This document shows, in pieces, positions 34,023-45,400 of a DNA stretch of 64,000 nucleotides. Under the pieces are notes generated by a model, which saw nothing but the letters and a program-made list of their open reading frames with translations, had not been told where the DNA came from and searched no databases. Position numbers and translations under genes: made by a program. The DNA is taken from the NCBI GenBank assembly GCA_027625915.1, contig JANTQA010000072.1, positions 3,906,001-3,970,000 of the forward strand. The letters are read 5' to 3'. Origin of the DNA: Anaeramoeba flamelloides. Taxonomy: Eukaryota; Metamonada; Anaeramoebidae. The number at the start of each line of letters is the position of its first letter. Positions within the stretch are counted from its first letter, which is position 1.

Positions 34023-35329
34023 TTCAATCTAATATATAATAAATTGTTATAGTTTGAAATCTTTTTATTTTGAAGTTCTTTATTTAATTTTCAATTTTTA
34101 AATTGTGAATGTTATATTCTGAATGATCACAGGATAAAACATAGAACAAATCAATAAACTAAACTATTTTTCCAAATTTTTGACTCAATTTAGAATATTA
34201 ATTGGAAGTGATTTTTTAAAAGTATTATCCCATATTCTTATTAAAAGAAATTTTCAATTTTTAAGATCAGTACCATTTTTTCTCATTTTTTCATTTTTTT
34301 TGTTTATTTTTTGATTTTTTTTAATATTTTTTCTTGTTTTTTCTTTTTCTTTTTGATTTTTTTTTTTATTTTTTGATTTCTTTTTCTTATTATTTGTTTA
34401 TGAAAAAAGTCAATTAAAAAAAAACCTGTTCTAAATCAAAATTAACATTAAGAAAATTGAGACTTTATATTTTCTTGAAAAAATCAATTCATTTACAATT
34501 GAAAAATCTTATTGTTAACAATTTTAATTTTCGAAAGAAATTAAGAAATTTTGCGCTAGAAATCTAAATGAAAGAGTCCTAAAAATTCTTTTTAATTTTA
34601 TTTTTTTTTGAAAATTTATTTTTTGTTTGGGTATTTCTTTTGTTAATCTCAACTCTAATCCGAAGTTGATTATTAAAATTAATTCTCAACAATTTTAGTT
34701 TGATTGGTTCTTAAAAAAAAAAGTGAATTTTTTATTTTTTGGCTGGGAAATTTTGAGTGAAATGGCGTTTATATTAAAATTTAGTATGTTGACTCGATTG
34801 AAAATAATATGATGAATTATTTAAGTAAATTTGGATCTTCTTTTAATTCCTTTTACTTATTATATTTTCAGGTTTCTGTTATTTTCAGTAATATTTCCAA
34901 TTAAAAAGCTTGTTGGGCATTTTCTCCCAAATGGTAATATTCATTAAAATTTTATCAAACCTATAAATACTTGTTTGAAGAATAAAAAAAAAATCAAATA
35001 TCTTCAATTTATTAATAAAAAAGGTAAAATATCTTGTATCTGTTAAATTTTAATGATTTAAAAACACATTAAAATTACTTTTGAATTCAAAATAATTAAT
35101 CAGATGAAATGTAGTAATCCTTTAAAATGTAAAAGAATTAAAATAGAACGCGAATGAGAAAGAGGATAGGAAAAGGAAATAGAAAGAGAGAAAAAAAAAA
35201 AAAAAGGAGAAAGAGAAGATGTTTCCAAATCTGAAAATTTCAATAAATAAGGATCAAAAAATAAAAATAAAAATAAAAATAAAAATAAAAATGGTCAAAT
35301 AACAAAATATAATTTATTGGTTAGCATTC
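34023..35329. other. Convergent intergenic region
   Basis: It lies between the 3' ends of the NT5DC1-like gene (+) and the first GH47 gene (-). T-tracts near 34295-34385, an A/G tract near 35150-35215 and a (AAAAAT)n run near 35255-35290 were seen. No gene or RNA was recognised. Confidence 0.5.
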
Positions 35330-37417
35330 TTAATCTTCAAATTCTTTTATTCTGAAAGGATGAGCTTCTGTGTTAAAAACCCATTTATTTAAAGGCACAA
35401 CATTATCATCAGAAAATAATAAAAATAGATATTTCAAGGTTTCACTAAAGAAAAATGAAGGAGTTTCATCGTCATTCCCAGTCTCCAAATTTGAAATATC
35501 TTTAACTGTTGCGAAACCATTTTCTATTCTTGCGTGTCTTTGTATTGATCGAATGAGCTGGTACCCCCAGTTTCTGTAGTAGGGATGATGAGTTATTCTC
35601 CAAAGGTAAAAAACGGATTCTATAGTTTCGGGTTGTGTGTGCCATCTACCGTGCACATCCTCGCTTGGCAAAGGTATTGCGAGGCGGAAAGGCCCGAGTC
35701 CTGTTTTGGATCTTGAATAGGATTCTGCACAGGTTCTAGTAATTTGGTTTCCGAATTGGAAATGCGATTTATGAGATGGATCGATCGTGATTTCTCCATT
35801 TCTAAAATCATCATAATTTAAGGAGCTCATTGCCGACAGGCCACCGATGAAGCAAGTAAGATGCTCCATTCGGGAATCAAAATGGTGGTCCTCGATGTTC
35901 CTTACCCCGACATACCACAGCCCATCATCTTTCTTTTGTAATAAAACGTTTTGGATCCCTGCTAATGAATGGTCAAAGTGATCGCGGTACATTGATTGCT
36001 TTGGAGAGCCGTCAAGCAACCACACTTTTAAAAAATATTCATATGCGGAATCCGCAAAGGATTGAATGGAATACTTGGATGACTGTGATGTCTTAAATGT
36101 TCCCTCGCCTTCGCAAGTGAAATGGGTGGCATACACGCCATCTTCATTTTGGATATGCTCCAACTTTTTAATCGCCTGATCGGCATAATGCCTATAGATC
36201 GGGTTGTTTGTTATTTCGGACAAACGAGCAAATTCTAAAGTAAAGGAATAGCTTTCTGCCAAGTTGGAAGAAAATTTGCTATTGGCTCTGAAGGGCAAAA
36301 TCGCATTGTTCGTTTTGGCATGGTTGTTCGTAAAAAGATGCTTTAACGAAATTCGTGAATGCGGGAAGGGGCAGCTTTGCGACGCAAAGGTATTCAGCAT
36401 AGCTTGCCCGAGCTCGTCGGCCTTGTCTTTATATAATTCGTCTTGAGTTAAGTCAAAGATGGAGATTAGCCCGCCCAAGACCCTGATCGTCAATTCAAAA
36501 AAGGAGGTTGTAACAGCGTTTGAAAAGTCTAGCCCTGTTTTGATCCATTCTCTTGCTTCCTCATATTCCTTTGTCAAGCCTAAAATCCACATTGTGTCAA
36601 TGGAATCAATTATGGTTAGCCCCAGTCCCATCCAGTTACTGCCCCGTTTGGTTTTTGGATGCACATCGTCCATTCCCCATGCGTATTTCTTATAGGCCTT
36701 CCATCCATGAAGAAACATTTCTCTGATTTCTTCAAGGCACTCTTCCTCTTTACAATAATCATACGACGTGAGTGGATGATCGGGGACATTTAAACCTGGG
36801 TATTTGTGATCTTCAAAATGGAAATAATCAAATGGTTTTGCTTGATCGATCCTAGCGTTTTTTTTTTCTTGTTCAAAGATCTCCTCTTCTGTTTCAAGTT
36901 TTGTTTTTTCTTTTTCTGTTTCTAATTCGGTTTCTGTTTCTGATTCTGTTTCTAATTTGGTTTTTTCTGTTTCTGTTTCTAATTCTGTTTTTTCTTTTTC
37001 TAATTCTGTTTTTTCTGTTTCTGTTTCAAATTTGGTTTTTTCTTTTTCCGTTTCTAATTCTGTTTCTGTTTCAGGTTCTGTTTTTGGTTCTGTTTCTAAT
37101 TTGGTTTTTTCTGTTTCTAATTCTGTTTCAATTTCTGTTTCTTCTTTTGGGAAGTAAGTCTTTATTTCGTATCCTTGTTCTTTTTCCTTTTTCTTTTCGA
37201 AATGTGAAGATTCGTCAAAGTTAGGTAAATTATTTTGATCTGTTTCTGAATTTTGTTTTTTAGTGTTTGTAATTTTTAAAGTTTTACCGTTTTTGTCCTT
37301 TGAATTATGAACCAAAAGAAACAAACTACAGACTAAAAAAAGAAAAAGAGCCAAGACTTTAAAATGTGTGGATGAGATGAATTTTTCTTTTTTTTTTGAA
37401 TGAAATCTTCTAATCAT
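35330..37417 (-). CDS. Class I alpha-1,2-mannosidase, GH47 (paralog 1)
   Basis: Removes alpha-1,2-linked mannose from N-glycans in the ER or Golgi. The 695 residues form one intronless frame with type II membrane topology: a basic N-tail, a membrane anchor at 21-38, a Glu/Thr/Lys stalk with repeated ETELETEKEKTK-type units (about 93-185) and a catalytic domain at about 205-690. Family landmarks include IIDSIDTMWILGL (269-281). Predicted catalytic acids by homology are Glu308 (FFELTIR), Asp456 (FADSAYEY) and Glu597 (PETIES). MEHLTCF has the conserved His519 and a Cys522-Cys563 pair. Glu659 and Thr683 (FNTEAHP) are the usual calcium-site region. All key residues are present, so it should be active. 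It shares architecture with the gene at 52976-54985. ER versus Golgi location cannot be decided. Confidence 0.95.
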   Translation of the reverse strand: MIRRFHSKKKEKFISSTHFKVLALFLFLVCSLFLLVHNSKDKNGKTLKITNTKKQNSETDQNNLPNFDESSHFEKKKEKEQGYEIKTYFPKEETEIETELETEKTKLETEPKTEPETETELETEKEKTKFETETEKTELEKEKTELETETEKTKLETESETETELETEKEKTKLETEEEIFEQEKKNARIDQAKPFDYFHFEDHKYPGLNVPDHPLTSYDYCKEEECLEEIREMFLHGWKAYKKYAWGMDDVHPKTKRGSNWMGLGLTIIDSIDTMWILGLTKEYEEAREWIKTGLDFSNAVTTSFFELTIRVLGGLISIFDLTQDELYKDKADELGQAMLNTFASQSCPFPHSRISLKHLFTNNHAKTNNAILPFRANSKFSSNLAESYSFTLEFARLSEITNNPIYRHYADQAIKKLEHIQNEDGVYATHFTCEGEGTFKTSQSSKYSIQSFADSAYEYFLKVWLLDGSPKQSMYRDHFDHSLAGIQNVLLQKKDDGLWYVGVRNIEDHHFDSRMEHLTCFIGGLSAMSSLNYDDFRNGEITIDPSHKSHFQFGNQITRTCAESYSRSKTGLGPFRLAIPLPSEDVHGRWHTQPETIESVFYLWRITHHPYYRNWGYQLIRSIQRHARIENGFATVKDISNLETGNDDETPSFFFSETLKYLFLLFSDDNVVPLNKWVFNTEAHPFRIKEFED

Positions 37418-37784
37418 GGGTAAAAGTGTTGCTTTTTTTTTTTCTTTTTTTGTTTAAATTTGGATTTTTCAAGAGGGAGTATTTATAAAAACTTTGGAGA
37501 ATTGTAAAAAATGAAATTTTCATATATTTATTGGAAAGTCAAAACCTTAATGATTTGTGTGTTCACACAAAACGAATTCTGAAATTTGATTTTCTTAAGA
37601 AGATTGGCAATCCCATAAAAAAATGATCGATAGCATTAGCAATTTCTCAGTTTTGGTATTTTTTGCAAAAATACAATCTTTTGTTTTTATTTTCTTGTAA
37701 TCATAAACATAAGAATTCATATTGCAATAATTTGTAAAAGTTTTTTGGTTTTAAATATGAAGTTGATCCTTTCCATTTTAAATA

Positions 37785-37955
37785 TTACTGATAAATTCTA
37801 ATAAATTTCAAATAATTTTTAGTTCAATTTCAATTTTTAAAAATCTTCAAACTGTTTCTTATCAAACAGTCACAGACAAAGAATATTTTGAAGAACAACT
37901 AATTTTACAGAGTTTCTTAACACTTGACTTCATAAAATGCTTTATTCAAAGTTGA
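37785..37955 (+). repeat. Coding-like segment, copy 2 of 24290-24460
   Basis: Reads LINSNKFQ, SISIF, NLQTVSYQT, DKEYFEEQL and LQSFLTLDF in one frame with no start codon, ending FIQS and a stop. Amino-acid similarity to the other copy is higher than expected for neutral drift of non-coding repeats. Protein family unknown. Confidence 0.5.
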
Positions 37956-38429
37956 GAATAATAATTTCAAAAAGGAAAATCAACAAAAAATATCCAAACA
38001 AAAATTGAAAATTATCAGTATTATTATTTATTTATCTTGCTATTATGTCAAATAATTTTTAAATACTCTTGATCTTTTCACCTAGAACAATTTGTTATCA
38101 AGTTTTATCTATAACGATTTAGATTTAGATCTCATAATTTTTATTTGTCTCCTAACCAATTAATATTTTCATTGTCTTTTTTTTTTTTTGGGAAATTTTA
38201 ATATTTTGATATATCTCCAAAAATCAGGAATTTCTAATTTCTTTTTGAGTTTATATCTTTATTTAGAGATTGAAATTTTGACTTGGTCTATTTTTGCTTT
38301 TGTTTTATAGATTATCCTTTAGGGATGAATGTTAATTTTTTAAAATTTTGTGACTTTTTTATTTATCCAAATATTATTGAGTCTAAATCTTTTATAGTTA
38401 GATCAATCTAACTAATCCATAAAATTATT

Positions 38430-38770
38430 GGCTAATGCCTATCAATAGTAAATATTTGTAGTTTTACGCAATTGACTAATTTTTTTTTAACAAAAAATCA
38501 TTTTTATTTTTTTAAAATTATCTATTACTTTTTTAAAAGTTACTTTTGTAAGTGTTTTTATTTCTAACCAAATACCTAAATATTTTATATTGGGTAATTG
38601 GTTTGATTTTAAGGTTTTACTAATATTATAATTCATTCTAAATTCTTGAATAATGTTATATTGCCCTTTATTCTGACTAATATCAAAAATATAATTCTCG
38701 AATTGTTTAATAATTTTGTTTCTCTGAATTAATTCTTTAATCCAAATTTTTTGATTTTTTTTCTAAAATG
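38430..38770 (-). mobile_element. LINE reverse-transcriptase C-terminal fragment
   Basis: On the minus strand about 88 codons are open, including NIKYLGIWLEIKTLTKVTF followed by a Lys-rich helix. The [KR]YLGI-x-[LI] motif about 100 residues after the RT catalytic site is typical of non-LTR retrotransposons. The preceding catalytic core is missing, and what follows towards 38040 is peppered with stops. A dead fragment. Confidence 0.6.
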
Positions 38771-38937
38771 GGAAGTCTCAAAAAAATTTGAAATAATTAA
38801 AAGATTTAATAATTAATTCTTTTTGAATACAAAAAAATAGTTTTTTTTTTTCAATTTATTATTTTAAGTTGTCACAATTTTTGAAATATAGTTTAGTTTC
38901 AATTTTTTAATATATCTTTACTAAATAATAAAGAGAG

Positions 38938-38968
<31 letters not shown>

Positions 38969-39163
38969 AAAAAAATAAAGAGTTGATATTTTATATAAAT
39001 TATTTTATTTTTGCTTGATGAAAGTTGGTTCAAAATAACAGTCATCTTGTTAATGTGTAATTCTCGATTTTAAAAGAAAGAAATTTTATAAGAAAAAAAA
39101 AAAAATATTAATAATAATTTATAATGATGGAGATATATTATCTTTATTACCAAGTCAATATTT

Positions 39164-39457
39164 TTAAAGTAGATCGTCTTCTGAGGAATCTTCTGAACTA
39201 GAGGATGTCCCTGAATCAGATTTTTCAGAAGCAACTTGATAAAATCCCTTTTCATTTTTTTCTGTTTCCTTTTCAACGTCTTTTACAGTAATTGGATTAT
39301 ATTGTGATAATTTTGTTGGCCAAAACCAAACAATCAAGAGAATAAGGAAAATGTATTCGATGCATGCGGAGAAAGCTGACACAAACTAAATAAATAAAAA
39401 GTATGATCAGAATAATCATAATATTTTTGCAGAAGATATTTTTAAAATTCAATTTAT

Positions 39458-39491
<34 letters not shown>

Positions 39492-42400
39492 ATAATTTGA
39501 AACAAACCTTTTCTCTATAAGTTGGGGAACAAGCAAAGCCAATAAAAACTATGAGGGGCAAATAGATTAACCAAATTACACTAGTAATTCCAAATTTGGC
39601 ATAAAAATCTTTAGTGTTATGATTCTTTTCTGCTTTCGAGTTAGGGATGATCATGATCAAGAAGAATCCAAGAACAACAAATCTCAAAATTAATAAAAAG
39701 ATACCTGGAATTGCCTCAAAGACATAATATTGGCTACCGCGATCAAGATCAACATAGGCGGCAATTATCAAAAGAATAGACAAAAGGAAATAAAGAATCA
39801 CAGTTGCGACAACAGATCTTTTTTTTGAAAAATTTTCATTAGTGATTCCATATCCGTTGGCCACTAAAAGTACTAACATGATTAAAAATGCTGTTGAGAT
39901 TGATCCAATGACTAGTATTGTTTATAAAAATGATATGATTTATTTTGAAATTGTTAAACGATTATTACAAAAAAAAAAAACAAAAAGTAAAAAATTTTGA
40001 TTAATCGAAAATTAATAATTTTTTTTTGGGTTTAGTGGTAGTTCAGATAGCAAAATATAAAGTAAATATTTCTTGGAAGTATTATTTAAGGAAAGGGTTT
40101 TTAAATTCTTCTTATATTGATACAAGAATATTAATAATTTTTTTGATAAAAAACTTTGATTTTGTCTTGATTTTACGTTTTTTAATAATCCCTTTCCAAC
40201 TTTAAAGTTTATAAAATCTATTTTAAGGGTATCCTAAACACTCAGAGATAAACTTGGGAATAAATGCACTTTTTAATAATATTATTAATTTGTTTTATTT
40301 ATTCTTGCCTTAAATATTAAAATTAAATAAACAAACCTTCTCCAAAAATTCTAGTTGATCTAGATCCCATTCCATTTGAAGCAAAGGAAGCAAAATGAGC
40401 CATGATTAATAAACAAGAAAAAAATCGTGTTACAATGACAAAAGCCAAAATTTTATAAATCTATTAAATGTTTATTTCAACCATAGATGAGTCAAAAAAA
40501 AATTAATAATTGTTTTAGAAAAGATTAATGACTTATTTATTCTAACATATATTTCATTTAATAAAAATAAAAATAAAAAAACCAAAAAAAAGCAAACGTT
40601 TGAAATCTCTTTTTCTTTATTAAATCTTTTAATAATAAAGGCAAACGCACATCCAATAAGAAAATAAAAAACAAAGAATAATGCATATAAAGCTAAAAGT
40701 CCTATTAAATATAATTTAAAGAAGTAGAAATGATAAATATATAATTATTTATTTAATAAAGAATATGAATGAATTTTATCATTACTTTATATTAATTATT
40801 TTTTATTTAATTTTTTTTAACCAAAATAAACCAGAAAAATATTTGAAAAAAAAAAATCAAAATATAAGATTATTTATTTCTAATTATCATTAGTTGATTT
40901 TTGGAAAAAAATTTCTTTTTTTAAAAAATGGTTTGGAATTGATCTTTAATATAAAACTAACTGTTATTTAATTAATTTTAATTATTAATAACATATTATA
41001 AAATCTAAACTCTTTTATTAGTTAAAAATTTCATAATTTAAATTTTTTTTTAATTTTATTATATATTTATGAATATGAATATACTTTGTAAGACTAAGTT
41101 ATTTATCGATACTTTTTTACTATTTTTGTTTTATGGGGATAGTTTGTATTTTGATTTTCACTTGGAAATTATATTTTATATTTTTTTAAAATAATATTTT
41201 AATTTCAAATTAAAAATTGAATGGTTTTTTTTTTTTTTCCATTTAAGAGTGAATACTAAAAATTTACCTGTTTGCCGTTAGGCTTTTTTTAATTTTTGTT
41301 TTGATTAGAAAATCTATTGATTTTTCGAAACAAAAACAAAAAGTGAAAAAAACCGCCGTTAGATTTTCCAGAATTTAAAAGGATAGAGTAAAATCTTAGG
41401 TTTTACTCAATTCTTTTGAATTATACTAGCTGGAAATGTCGTTAGATTTCCCAGAATTTAAAAGAATGGAGTAAAATCTTTGATTTTTCTCTATTCTTTT
41501 GGATTATGGAAAAGCGCCGTTAGGTTTTCTTGAGTTTTCTGTTTATTTCTAAAATCGATAGATTTAACAAATAAAACAGAAAACCTCAAGAAAACCTAGG
41601 CACTATACGGCACTTGACGGCACTTTTCGTTAGGTTTTTTTTAAACAAATTAATAAGAAATTTTGAAAAAACCTTGTATTTTATTTTTTAGTTTTTATTT
41701 CTACAAAATGAGTAAATAAAACATGTAAAAAATTCTATTACCAAAAACTTGGTATATTTTGTTTTCATATTTATTAGTAAAAGGGATTTGTTTGATACAT
41801 TGATTTTAAAAATAAATCTGATAAAAACAATCAAGCTTCAATATAATATCTAATTTAATGTTTCGTTTGGTTTTAAAAATTGAGAGAAAAAAAATGAAAA
41901 AAAGGATTAATTTTCTATGATTTATTCTCAAACAGTTTTTTATTTTAGTTAACTTGCTTAAATTTTAATTTATTAATTCTATCAAAGACTTTTTTTGTGA
42001 TAGTTAGATTTCCAATTTTCGAAATGTTAATTGTGTTTTCTAATTTTCTTTTTTTATCCAAAAAATAAACTGATTTTAAATTTTTGAAACAGTAATTCGG
42101 GATCAAAATCAAATCTGAGTTTTTTTTTTTTTTTAAACTTTTTACCTTTTCCAAATTTACCTTTTAAAGTTTTTGGGTTCCTGAGGTTACTCCTCTTTTT
42201 GTTTTTTTAGGTGTTTGGAAAATGCAAAAGGAATAAAAAATCATTATAAGAATTGGTAGAAGTGGTCATGACTTGTTCATAATTAGAACCAAAACAAATT
42301 GAACTTGTTCATGATTAGATCTTAAACAAACTGAATTTTTTCATATTAGATCTTTAACATACCAAACTTGTTCATGATCAGATATAAAACAAATTGAACT

Positions 42401-45400
42401 GGACTTTTGCAACTAAAAGAGAACGAATCGAAATACAAATACAATCTGAAACCAAATCAAAGTGAACCAAATTGAACTTTGCGTACAATCTGTCGATTCG
42501 TTAGCTTGTGCTTGGTTTTTGCTTTTGAGTCAGTATCTTGTACCGGGATTTTGTGAAAAAAAGATTTGGGAAACTTGCAATTAAAAAAAAAAAAAAAAAA
42601 AATCTGAGTTTTTTTAAGTAAAAGAATTGTTTGTTTTATCTCTCACAATAAAAAAAGGATGTGAAAATTGGATCATTTTCACTTGATCACAAATTCTTGT
42701 CAAACCTTTAATTAAAATTATTTGATTATTTTTTCTTTGAAACATCAAAAAAGAGTTTTTGACAAAAAAAGAGCCATGAAAAATTTAGATTTCAGAAAAA
42801 AAGCGAAAGAGAAAGCAAAGAAAGTACAAAAGTGCCAGAATAAAATCCATTGAACCAAAGAGCTCTCATCATTTTTTTCAAGGAAAATGGAACATTCATC
42901 TTGTAAAGAATTCAATACACTCAAAAAATGATCGGTTTACTTTGTATTTTTTTCTAAAATATTTGAAATTTTCTGGATTAATCTTTCCAAATATTGTTTA
43001 TTTTATTAATAGCAACTAATTTGATATATTTTCAATTATGAAAAATTAATGATTTTTTTTTAAATTATATGATATTGTTTTTGTTTTATTTTAATATTGT
43101 ATCTATTTTCCTTCTTCCCTTTTTATATTTTGATATCCTTTTGTTTATTTACTCTATTTTTTTAATAATATTTTTTTTCAAATTTTAATAATTCTAATTA
43201 TTTTCAATTTTTTGTTGCACAATAAAGAATTTTTGCAAATAAAGTAAAATTCAAAATTTTTGGCACAGTTAACACAGTTGATATAAAAATAATAATAATA
43301 CAGTTACATTCAATTTGGAAATGAGAAATCCAAGGTATCTACGAAATCTACAGAAGTTCAGGGATATAATCCCCTTCATTTCAAAAATTATGTCACTCTT
43401 AAGTATTATCCAGTATTTTTTAATTTAAGAGAGTGGGTAAATTTTACCGATTTTTAGTGTATCAATTTATTAATGAGAAATTGAATCATTAAAATCATTT
43501 CTTTAAACTAAATAAATGGATCTTTTAATAAATCAAAGGGGAATGTCAGATATCTCCGTATAATAGATTTTTACATACCAATTAAAAAAATGGAAATAAA
43601 AATAATTAAAAAATTGTTCTAAGAAAAAAAATAAAAAAAAAAGCATTTATTTCTTGATCTTATGTGTAACATTTGATACAATTACTTCTTTTTAATTTGG
43701 TTTTATTTTTAGTTCTGAATCGAAAAACTTTTTGTGGAAAATTTTTGATAAACAAATTATATTTTTGGCTATTTCTAAAGAATTTTCCAAAATGAATTTT
43801 AAAAATCTTATTTTGATTTAATTCATCTAATTCAGCTTTGGTACAAGAAAATATGAGATTTTTTGAAATCTTCTTCAAAAATATAAATTTATTGGATGGG
43901 TTGGTTGGGTTTTCAAAAAAACTTTTTATTTTCTATCGAATTGAAAATCCTAAATAATTATGAATCATACTTGCAATTTTTTCTCGATTTTCTTTTTCTT
44001 TTTATTGGGTTGTTTCTTTTGTAACCGTTTTTTGAATTCGAGAAATCGATTTCTTTTACTTTAAACCTTGGTGCAATGTTTTCTTTTGTTTTTACTTATT
44101 TTGATAAAAATATTTGAAAAAAGAATTTTGAAAATAAATTTTCTAAAAAAATGTTTGGTTAAATAATAATAAATAGTGATGGGGCGAGAAACCCAAGGTA
44201 ATAGACTTTCTTGTTTATTCTCGTCCAAATTAAGAAGATCAAGGATAAATAAATCTTCTAAAATATACTTTGGGTCGAATTTTTTTTTTATTCTTGATTT
44301 CAACAAGTTTATTTGGGAAAGATGATCTTTCTTATTTGGTCTTCTAAAAGAAAAGATTTGTTTCAAATACACACCTTCTCAGGTCTATTTTTTTAGGTAA
44401 TTCTTGTACTAATTTCAACGATTTGCTGGAACACATTTCTCGATTCTAAACCAAATTTAATAAAACCAAAAATATTTTGAAAAAACAAATGTTCAAAAAA
44501 TTGAAAAATTAAAGATTCAACTCTGATTTACTTTGAGGTTCGCTTTCTGTTCACAAATAGAGTAATTAATGGTATTTGGATTTTCAAAGTTTCAATATCT
44601 CATGGCACTCAAAAAATCTTTTTTCAGTAAGGTTTCTCACATTTAAAATTTTTCAAAAATGAAAGAATTTGCCTCCTTTTTTAATTAGTAATGCTTTTCT
44701 TGAGAAAAAAAAAAGAAATTAAATTTAAGAATGGTCAGAAAATAACTGTATTCTTTATCCGATTTCTCAGAATGTTAGAGATAAAGAAAGATATTTATTA
44801 AATTTAAAAAATTAACAAGGTAAAATCTTTGGAAAGGAACTTTCTGGTATTTAAATATTAAAAGGGAAAAAGTTTCCACTTCATTTTCTTTAACTCTTCA
44901 AAGAAACAAATTTAAGTGTCTAATTTTCTATGAACAAAAGTGCTTTTTTAATGTTAAAATAGATCCCTTGCCTTTTGATTTTTAAGTGGTATTCTAAATT
45001 AGTGGAGTATTTAAGAGTTGAAAAATGAAAATGAAAATGAAATTTTTTTTTTGCTGTTTAATTCCCAAATAATATTATCAAAATTTTTACTTATTGAGTC
45101 AGTTTAGATTGTTTTTTTTCTTATAATTTAATAATAAGTCCAAGAGAAATGAAAATAATTGGAAGTGATTTTGTGAGTTCAAACCAAATCAAATCATTTG
45201 AAATAAAAAAAAGAGAAAATTGGTTGTTTTTTCCAATTTGTATGATTGAAGAGAGATTTTTCAACCAATAAACAAGAACTCTGCTCTTTTTACTCTTCAG
45301 GAGTTCCTATTATAAAATTTGCGAAAAACCAATCAGAAAAAGACAAACAAAAAGACGAAGAAGAAAAATCTGAATAAAAAGAAAAAGAAAAAAGAAAAAA

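Larger units (their letters stand above)
37418..39163. other. Intergenic region between GH47 paralog 1 and the TMEM145-like gene
   Basis: The flanking genes run in the same direction (minus), so the GH47 promoter should lie just above 37417; the first 60 bases upstream are T-rich. It contains the duplicated coding-like segment (37785-37955) and a LINE relic (38430-38770). Otherwise A/T-rich. Confidence 0.5.

Noticed and set aside
36901-37224. 107-codon plus-strand frame made of FLFLIRFLFLI repeats
   Set aside because: Antisense shadow of the Glu/Thr/Lys stalk of GH47 paralog 1.
41945-42154. 69-codon minus-strand frame (ILIPNYCFKNLKSVYF...)
   Set aside because: Starts at TTG after an A-run, has no recognised family and no consistent splice partner; may be debris of the nested gene candidate, but not supportable alone.
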